Part shown: in pieces, positions 1-5,027 of the stretch
Layout: each line of letters opens with the position of its first letter
Numbering within the stretch: position 1 is the stretch's first letter
Assembly (NCBI GenBank): GCA_019242065.1
Contig: JAFAWJ010000892.1
Span: 1 to 5,448 of the forward strand
Origin: Chloroflexota bacterium
GTDB lineage: Bacteria; Chloroflexota; UBA6077; CF-72
Length of the DNA stretch: 5,448 nucleotides
Direction of reading: 5' to 3'
Made by a program: the position numbers and the translations under genes
Notes under the pieces: model-generated
The model's database searches: none
What the model was told of the DNA's origin: nothing
Seen by the model: only the letters and a program-made list of their open reading frames with translations

Positions 1-108
1 CGCGTTCAACAGCTTGGGCTTGTGCAGCTCGATGCCCACGATCCGCCGCCCAACAAGCCCCGGCGACAGGTCTCTGACGAGGGCCTCGAGTTCGGGGAGC
101 TCAGGCAT
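1..108 (-). CDS. fpg: Formamidopyrimidine-DNA glycosylase, N-terminal 36 codons (partial, cut by window edge)
   Basis: Fpg/MutM excises oxidised purines such as 8-oxoguanine and formamidopyrimidines and then nicks the abasic site by beta,delta-elimination, starting base excision repair. Only 36 residues are visible. They begin MPELPELEALV and continue through a GRRIVGIEL segment to KPKLLNA at the window edge. The Met-Pro-Glu-Leu-Pro-Glu start is diagnostic: after Met removal the N-terminal proline is the Schiff-base nucleophile and the next Glu is catalytic. Endonuclease VIII (Nei) normally starts Pro-Glu-Gly-Pro-Glu, so Fpg is favoured. The ATG at 108-106 must be the start because chemistry needs Pro at position 2, and a GAGGAG ribosome site lies 9 nt upstream. 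The conserved beta-hairpin Lys, the H2TH domain and the zinc finger lie outside the window, so activity cannot be judged. The gene follows polA on the same strand, a common pairing of two base-excision-repair genes. Confidence 0.93.
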   Translation of the reverse strand, partial: MPELPELEALVRDLSPGLVGRRIVGIELHKPKLLNA

Positions 109-117
109 CCGCAGGTG

Positions 118-123
118 CTCCTC
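118..123 (-). promoter_or_regulatory. Shine-Dalgarno site of fpg
   Basis: The minus strand reads GAGGAG here, 9 nt before the ATG at 108-106. It is the clearest ribosome binding site in the window. It supports the Met-Pro-Glu start over in-frame upstream codons such as a GTG about 10 codons earlier, and shows that fpg has its own translation initiation rather than coupling to polA. Confidence 0.75.
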
Positions 124-146
124 GTGACAGACGACCACGAGTCGAA

Positions 147-311
147 CCGACAGCTTTGGCCTTCCAGAACGATTTCCCCCTCGGGAGCCAGGGTTGTCCG
201 TGGCGCGGACCACTCCAGATGGTGTGCGACATCGCCGGGCCCGTCATCGGAGTTGCAATCCGTGGCTCCCCGCAGGGGAAATCATTTTGGAAGGCCAAAG
301 CCGTCAGTCGG
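147..311. repeat. Nested imperfect inverted repeat in the polA-fpg gap (MITE-like element or structured RNA)
   Basis: This element fills most of the 213-bp gap between the polA stop (322) and the fpg start (108). The outer arms, 153-179 and 275-301, are reverse complements at 25 of 27 positions (core TTTGGCCTTCCA and GATTTCCCC). Short CCGAC/GTCGG arms at 147-151 and 307-311 extend the pairing after a small gap. Inside are a second arm pair (GGGAGCCA 183-190 with TGGCTCCC 263-270), GG-TTG pairing with CAATCC, and an inner stem ACTCC-a-GATG (212-221) with CATCGGAGT (245-253). The left half also has its own small hairpin, GTCCG-TGGCG-CGGAC (196-210). A competing CCCC-GCA-GGGG hairpin sits at 268-278. 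No transposase gene is present. Candidates are a non-autonomous MITE, a REP-like intergenic repeat, or a structured transcript affecting polA 3' ends or fpg expression. The inverted repeat is seen directly; its nature is inference. The rest of the gap (109-146, 312-321) shows only the fpg ribosome site. Confidence 0.8.
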
Positions 312-321
312 AATGCCAATC

Positions 322-3141
322 CTAGTGGGCAGCGGCGGTGGCGAGGGGGGTGGGAGCGTCGTGGCGCAGGGCGCGCATGTCCTCCCAGTTCGGGCCCAGC
401 TTGAGATCCACGTGCAGCCGCGCGGCCATCTCCAGGGCGTTGCCCATGATCTCGACGATGCCCGGGGCGACGCGCTCGATCTCATCCTCAGGTCCCTCGA
501 ACACCAGCTCGTCATGTACCTGCAACAGCATGTGCACCCCTGGCGCCGTCGATTGCAAAAAGCGGTGCACCCGGATCATGGCGACCTTCACGATGTCGCT
601 GGCCGAGCCCTGGATCGGCGCATTGATGATCTGCCGCAGCGCCGCCTGCCGCACCCCGTAGATCCGCGAGCGCACCTCAGGCACGTAGCGTCGCCGACCC
701 AGCAGCGTCTCGGCGTAGCCGTCGTCCTCGGCCTTGCCGATCACTTTGTCCTGGAAGGCCTTGACGGTCCCGAAGCGTTGAAAGTAGCGCTGGATGAACG
801 CCGAGGCGTCCGCCGAGGGCAACCCGGTCCGCTCGGCAAGCCCGTAGTCGCTCATGCCGTACAGCACGCCGAAGTTGATCATCTTGGCCACCCGCCGGTC
901 GTCGGCGGTCACGCTCTCGAACGGGATGCCCAGCACCTCGGCGGCAGTGACCGCGTGCGGGTCCTCGCCCTTTTCGAAGGCTTCGAGCAGCGTGGGATCG
1001 CGCGCCATATGGGCCAGCACGCGCAGCTCGATCTGGCTGTAGTCCGCCGACATCAAGACGTCCCCAGGCGCGGCGATGAAGGCGCGCCGCACCCGCTTGC
1101 CGATGTCGGTGCGAATCGGGATGTTCTGCAGGTTCGGATCGCTCGAGCTGAGCCGTCCCGTCGAGGCGCCCGTTTGATTGAAGGAGGTGTGCACCCGCCC
1201 GGTGTTCGGGTCGACCAGTTGCTGGAGCGCGTCGACGTAGGTGCCCTGCAGCTTCTGCAGATGGCGGTGCTCGAGGATCAGCTCGATGATCGGATGCGTG
1301 CCGCGCAGCTCTTCGAGCACGTCGCTGCCGGTCGAGATGTGCCCGGTCTTGGTCTTGGTGCGTCGCTTGCGCTTGTCGACTTCGAGGTGCAGCTCGTTGA
1401 AGAGCACGTCGCTCAGGCGCTGCGTCGAGCCGATGTTGAACTCGTGGCCGACGTGGCCGTAGATCTCGCTTTCCAGGTCGGCGATGCGCTGCTGCATCTC
1501 GCGGCCGAGCTTGGCCAGATACGGCAGGTCGACGGCGATGCCGATGCGCTCCATATCGGCCAGGACCGGCACCAGCGGCATCTCCACTTCCCGGAAGAGC
1601 GCGGTCTGGCTGGCCTCGTCCAGTTCCTGTTCGAGGATCGGCACCAGGCGCTCGACCAGCAGCGCCTCGTTGCAGGCGTAAGCGCCGCAGTGGGCGATCG
1701 GCAGCTCGGCCATGGTGATCGCTTTTCTGCCGACACCGAGCAGCGACTGCACCGACGGCAGCTCAACCTGCACTTTGGCCCAGGCGAGATCGCGCAGCGC
1801 CAGCGCCCGCTGGCCACTCTCCAGGAGATACGCGGCGATCATGGTGTCGAACGCCAGGCCGCGCACGTCGACGCCGTGACGCGCCAGTACCAGCATGTGG
1901 AACTTGGCGTTGTGGGCCCGCTTCGGCAGGTCCTCGTCCTCGAACAGCGGCCGCAAGTGGTCGAGCGCCGCGTCGCGATCCATCTGTGCGCCCTGCACGT
2001 GGCCGAGCGGCACGTACGCGGCGCGCTCGCCAGCCGCGAGTCCGATGCCGACCAGCTCCGCGCGCATTGGCAGAAGCCCAGTGGCCTGGACGTTGAAGGC
2101 GAACGAGCCGTGCGTCTGGATCTCGGCAACGAAGCGGTCCACGTCTTCGAGGGACGTGAGCGTCTCGCCGACTGAATTGACTGGCTCGCCCGCGTCGCCC
2201 TCGGTGAGTCCGTCGAACAGCCCCGCCTGCGGTCGGCCGTTCTTGGGCAGCGGCGGCGGTGCGATCTTCGGGATGCGGTCGATCAGCGACTTGAAGCTCA
2301 GCTCCTGGAAAATCCCGATGACTTCGGGGCGACGCAGCTCGCGCAACCGGACGCGCTCGACGTCGAGCTCGACGGGCAGCTCGGTCACGATCGTGGTCAG
2401 GCGCTTGGCGAGCAGCACCTGGTCGCGGCGCGGTTCGAGCAGGTCGCGCTGCTTTTGCGGCACTTTATCCAGGTTCTCGAGCAGCGACTCGATGGTGCCA
2501 AACTCGAGTAAGAGCTTCTGGGCGCCTTTGTCGCCGATGCCCGGGACGCCCGGGATGTTGTCGGTCGCGTCGCCGCGGATCGCCTTGAAGTCGGGCACCT
2601 GCGCGGGCCGCAGGCCGCCGTACTTCTCGACGACCTTCGCCTCGTCGTACAGGATCGTGTCGGTGATACCCCGCCGCGAGGTCAACACCCTCACTTTGGG
2701 ATTGACCAGCTGTAGCAGGTCGTTATCGCCACTCAGGATGGTCGTCACCAGTCCCTGTTGCGTGGCCTTGACTGACAGGGCACCCAGCACGTCGTCAGCT
2801 TCGTAGCCTTCGACCTCGAACGTCGGGATCTGCATCGCCTCGAGCACGCGACGGCTCCAGGTGACCTGGTCGCGCATGCCAGGTGGGGCGGCGGTGCGTG
2901 TGCCCTTGTACTCGGCGAAATCGTTGAGTCGGAAGGTGGGCCGGCTCATGTCGAAGGCCGCGGCCGCGAACTGTGGCTTCAAGTCCTCGAGCGCCTTGAG
3001 CAGCATGCTCGTGAATGCGTAGACGCCGGTAGTCAGCTCACCTTTGGCGTTGGTGAAGGGCCGCCCGAGCTCCTGGAGTGCGTAGAAGCCGCGATACACC
3101 AGCGAGTGCCCGTCGATGAGCATCAGCATGCGGTCAGCCAT
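322..3141 (-). CDS. polA: DNA polymerase I, with degenerate proofreading domain
   Basis: This 939-residue family A polymerase fills repair gaps and removes Okazaki RNA primers. Residues 1-290 form the 5'-3' nuclease: LIDGHS (D10), FDMSRPTFR (D64), GYEADD (114-117 acidic cluster), SGDNDLLQL (D139, D141), RGDATDN (D191, D194) and the IPGVPGIG helix-hairpin-helix. Residues about 325-515 have the 3'-5' exonuclease fold, but E. coli D355, E357, D424 and D501 correspond to N350, Q352, H415 and a Leu, so proofreading is probably lost. The polymerase domain (about 520-920) is intact: TGRLSSSDPNLQNIP, motif A ADYSQIELR (D700), motif B with R749, K753, F757 and Y761, and motif C VHDE (D877, E878). F757 is the E. 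coli-type Phe at the site that selects against dideoxynucleotides. About 16 residues follow the usual C-terminal end. The ATG at 3141 has a GGAG site 8 nt upstream and overlaps the rimI stop by 8 nt. A second ATG at 3129 is possible. The enlarged frame extending upstream to 3354 is overlap with rimI. Confidence 0.97.
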   Translation of the reverse strand: MADRMLMLIDGHSLVYRGFYALQELGRPFTNAKGELTTGVYAFTSMLLKALEDLKPQFAAAAFDMSRPTFRLNDFAEYKGTRTAAPPGMRDQVTWSRRVLEAMQIPTFEVEGYEADDVLGALSVKATQQGLVTTILSGDNDLLQLVNPKVRVLTSRRGITDTILYDEAKVVEKYGGLRPAQVPDFKAIRGDATDNIPGVPGIGDKGAQKLLLEFGTIESLLENLDKVPQKQRDLLEPRRDQVLLAKRLTTIVTELPVELDVERVRLRELRRPEVIGIFQELSFKSLIDRIPKIAPPPLPKNGRPQAGLFDGLTEGDAGEPVNSVGETLTSLEDVDRFVAEIQTHGSFAFNVQATGLLPMRAELVGIGLAAGERAAYVPLGHVQGAQMDRDAALDHLRPLFEDEDLPKRAHNAKFHMLVLARHGVDVRGLAFDTMIAAYLLESGQRALALRDLAWAKVQVELPSVQSLLGVGRKAITMAELPIAHCGAYACNEALLVERLVPILEQELDEASQTALFREVEMPLVPVLADMERIGIAVDLPYLAKLGREMQQRIADLESEIYGHVGHEFNIGSTQRLSDVLFNELHLEVDKRKRRTKTKTGHISTGSDVLEELRGTHPIIELILEHRHLQKLQGTYVDALQQLVDPNTGRVHTSFNQTGASTGRLSSSDPNLQNIPIRTDIGKRVRRAFIAAPGDVLMSADYSQIELRVLAHMARDPTLLEAFEKGEDPHAVTAAEVLGIPFESVTADDRRVAKMINFGVLYGMSDYGLAERTGLPSADASAFIQRYFQRFGTVKAFQDKVIGKAEDDGYAETLLGRRRYVPEVRSRIYGVRQAALRQIINAPIQGSASDIVKVAMIRVHRFLQSTAPGVHMLLQVHDELVFEGPEDEIERVAPGIVEIMGNALEMAARLHVDLKLGPNWEDMRALRHDAPTPLATAAAH

Positions 3142-3835
3142 TCGACAGACTCCAGACCGTGCCGCCCAACCGGACTTCGGCGGCGCCCAGGCGTTCGGCC
3201 AGCTTGCGCTCGTTCTGATCGAACGCCGCCTGGAACGAGTCCGAGTCGAGCGCGTCGGTCCACATGACCAGCGCGTCTTCGCCGTTGTCGCTGTAGTAGC
3301 GGCGGCGGACGCCCATCTCCTTGAATGTGTACTTGCGATACAGGTTCTGGGCAACGGAATTGGTGGCCCGCACTTCGAGCGTCATCCAGCGTGCGCCGAT
3401 CTCGATCGAGCGGTGGATGAGCGCCACAAGCAGGAACTCACCCACGCCCATGCCGCGCACGTCGGGGTGCGACGCGATCGTCGTGATGTGCGACTCGTCG
3501 GTCATGATCCAGATACCGGCGTAGCCGACGATGCTGCGCAGCTCCTCCTCGAGTTGCGCGGACCGCGGCGGTTCTGGCGGCCGCAGCAGGCGACTCAGGC
3601 GTCCAATCAGATCGCTGGATTGGGGCGCGGCATTGGGCGACGTGGGCTCTGGCTCGGCGCCTGCTTCACCCAGGCGTCGCACGACGACGTAGTGCGCCAT
3701 GCGATTTTCGGTGATCTCACGCCGATACGCGTTCTGAGGCCAGGGCTGTGGAAATGACAGCTTCTCGATCGCACTGACCGCCGAGATGTGCTCCAGGCGC
3801 ATCGGCTCGACGACAAACGCGGTTGCCACCTTCAC
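3134..3835 (-). CDS. rimI: RimI-type GNAT N-alpha-acetyltransferase with an insertion and a C-terminal extension
   Basis: RimI uses acetyl-CoA to acetylate the N-terminal amine of ribosomal protein S18 in E. coli; the substrate here is inferred from family and context. The acetyl-CoA motif is RGMGVG (127-132), preceded by ITTIASHPDVRG. The segment LEVRATNSVAQNLY (153-166) supplies E154 and Y166, which align with the E. coli general base E103 and acid Y115. VRRRYYSDNGEDALVMW (176-192) is the typical end of the fold. At 233 residues the protein is much longer than the roughly 150 usual. The excess is a segment of about 47 residues (about 55-101, rich in Pro, Arg, Leu and Glu) between two beta strands and a tail of about 38 residues (196-233). 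The GTG at 3835 is the earliest start after the in-frame stop at 3880-3878; no good ribosome site precedes it. It follows tsaB by 52 nt and overlaps polA by 8 nt. Its neighbour tsaB supports RimI over other GNAT families. Confidence 0.88.
   Translation of the reverse strand: MKVATAFVVEPMRLEHISAVSAIEKLSFPQPWPQNAYRREITENRMAHYVVVRRLGEAGAEPEPTSPNAAPQSSDLIGRLSRLLRPPEPPRSAQLEEELRSIVGYAGIWIMTDESHITTIASHPDVRGMGVGEFLLVALIHRSIEIGARWMTLEVRATNSVAQNLYRKYTFKEMGVRRRYYSDNGEDALVMWTDALDSDSFQAAFDQNERKLAERLGAAEVRLGGTVWSLSNG
3150..3153 (-). promoter_or_regulatory. Shine-Dalgarno site of polA
   Basis: The minus strand reads GGAG with an 8-nt spacer before the ATG at 3141-3139. It lies inside the last codons of rimI. 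It favours the ATG at 3141 over the second in-frame ATG four codons later and over upstream starts that would extend the protein through rimI. Confidence 0.6.
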
Positions 3836-3887
3836 GGTGACCGAGAGTGTACCCCTGTTGCAGATTTGTTCTCGAACTTACGTCTGG

Positions 3888-4553
3888 TCAGGTGACGTAG
3901 ACGGCGTCGAGCGCTCGGGCATCGCCTGGCGCGCCCGAATCCACCAGCCGCCGACCGAGCTCGGCCAGGAAACCAGCGCGACGGGCGCTGGCCGCGACGG
4001 GCGCCAGCTTCACATGCTCGTTGAGCAGCATGACGCGGCGATCGCCGGCGCGCACCTCGCCGATGACAACCGTCGGCTCGCACACCAGCGCGACCAGCTG
4101 GTCGATGGTGGCCAGTCGCGCTTCGCTGACTTGCATCGTGTTCGAGAACACTGCGGTGGCATAGCGCCCGCGGCCGGCCTCGATCACCGCTCGCACGGGC
4201 AGCTCTGATGGCTGCGCCGCAAGCGCCAGCACCTCGAGGGAGCCGACGCCCCAGGCGGGGATGCCAAGCCCGGCGGCCATGCCTTTGGCCACACTCAAGG
4301 CGACGCGCACGCCCGTGAACGAGCCAGGGCCGCGCGCCACGACCAGGCCCGTCAGGTCGCTCGGGGTGCGCCCGACACGTTCGAGGGCGATCTCGACTTC
4401 GACGAGCAGGCGCGTCGAGTGTTCGCGGCCGGCCAGCCAGGTGGTCTCGGACAGCACCTGCTGGCCGTCGAAGAGGGCGAGACTGGCGGTGCTGGTCGAG
4501 GTGTCGAGGGCCAGGAGGAGCGGCAAGTCGGTATCGCCCCCCGCGCCGGTCAT
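3888..4553 (-). CDS. tsaB: tRNA t6A biosynthesis protein TsaB
   Basis: TsaB is the non-catalytic ASKHA-fold partner of TsaD. The TsaB-TsaD-TsaE complex transfers threonylcarbamoyl from the TsaC product to A37 of ANN-decoding tRNAs in the cytoplasm. The 221-residue protein shows the family signatures: LALDTSTSTASLALF (14-28), REHSTRLL (43-50), the GPGSFTGVRVALSVAKG segment (75-91) followed by GLGIPAWGVGSLEVLA, and AGRGRYATAVF (126-136), equivalent to the usual DARRGEVY region. It lacks the TsaD metal-binding histidine motif, as expected of TsaB. The ATG at 4553-4551 overlaps the tsaE stop in an ATGA, so translation is probably coupled. An in-frame extension upstream to about 4700 is only tsaE overlap. 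The C-terminus ends at ALDAVYVT, a little shorter than the common PLYLR tail. TsaC and TsaD genes are not in the window. Confidence 0.95.
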   Translation of the reverse strand: MTGAGGDTDLPLLLALDTSTSTASLALFDGQQVLSETTWLAGREHSTRLLVEVEIALERVGRTPSDLTGLVVARGPGSFTGVRVALSVAKGMAAGLGIPAWGVGSLEVLALAAQPSELPVRAVIEAGRGRYATAVFSNTMQVSEARLATIDQLVALVCEPTVVIGEVRAGDRRVMLLNEHVKLAPVAASARRAGFLAELGRRLVDSGAPGDARALDAVYVT

Positions 4554-5020
4554 GCCGTGTGCCACATGTTGCCGGTCATCCCGCCCCGGATGTGTTCCTC
4601 GCAGGTCGTGAGCAGCACGCGGCGTGTGTCGTCGTCGGCTGGCGTAAACCGCAGGAGCGTGGCGCCGACGCGCAGGTCCTCCGGCAGGCGTTCGGCCCAC
4701 TCGACGGCCGTGACGCCCTCGCCGAACAAATGCTCTTCGAGGCCCTCGCGAAGTTCGGGCTCGATGGTGTCCAGTCGGTACAGGTCGACGTGGTACAGGA
4801 CCAGTCGGCCCGCGTAGCGCGTCTCGATGACAAACGAGGGGCTGCTCACGGGCGCTGTGACCCCGAGGCCGCGTGCCAGGCCTTGCACGAACGTCGTCTT
4901 GCCGGCGCCGAAAGGTCCTTCGAGCAGAAAGCGGTCGCCAGCCTCGGCAACCTGCCCCAGCATCGCGCCCAGCTGCCGCATGTCCTCGGCTGTCGAGATG
5001 CGCAGTTCTATGGTTGTCAC
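4550..5020 (-). CDS. tsaE: tRNA t6A biosynthesis ATPase TsaE
   Basis: TsaE is the P-loop ATPase that turns over the TsaB-TsaD complex during t6A synthesis. The 156-residue product has the Walker A motif GPFGAGKTT (35-43), then FVQGLARGLG, SPSF (60-63), the family block LYHVDLYRLD (75-84), and VEWAERLP (106-113), where E107 and W108 match the conserved Glu-Trp of the family. The common GDLGAGKT is GPFGAGKT here, with Pro in place of Asp; the nucleotide-binding Lys and Thr are kept. The GTG at 5020-5018 is chosen because the following TTIELRISTAEDM gives the normal first strand and lies 7 nt after the mscS stop. An ATG 13 codons downstream would cut that strand, and the frame upstream to 5155 runs inside mscS. 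The only purine-rich stretch, GAAGG, is just 1 nt from the GTG, so initiation may rely on coupling to the upstream gene. Confidence 0.94.
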   Translation of the reverse strand: MTTIELRISTAEDMRQLGAMLGQVAEAGDRFLLEGPFGAGKTTFVQGLARGLGVTAPVSSPSFVIETRYAGRLVLYHVDLYRLDTIEPELREGLEEHLFGEGVTAVEWAERLPEDLRVGATLLRFTPADDDTRRVLLTTCEEHIRGGMTGNMWHTA

Positions 5021-5027
5021 ACCTTCA

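Noticed and set aside
153..301. Intrinsic terminator for polA.
   Set aside because: The stem is long but imperfect, far larger than a typical terminator hairpin, and no T-run follows it on either strand. Left as an open possibility for processing, not annotated as a terminator.
101..404. Small proteins encoded on both strands over the repeat.
   Set aside because: Their mirrored peptides follow from the inverted repeat itself, and they overlap the polA or fpg ends. No independent sign of coding.
22..2175. A 717-codon open frame on the plus strand across the fpg start, the repeat and most of polA.
   Set aside because: It is the antisense shadow of polA in GC-rich DNA. Its product is rich in His, Arg, Asp, Gln and Leu with no recognisable domain, while the opposite strand has every family A polymerase motif.
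3142..3354. An N-terminal extension of polA by 71 codons.
   Set aside because: It lies inside rimI in another frame, has Ser/Thr/Arg-rich shadow composition, and the normal PolA start (LIDGHS near residue 8) with a GGAG site begins at 3141.
3116..3757. A 213-codon plus-strand open frame opposite rimI.
   Set aside because: Antisense shadow; the minus strand has a clear GNAT fold and the plus-strand product shows no family motif.
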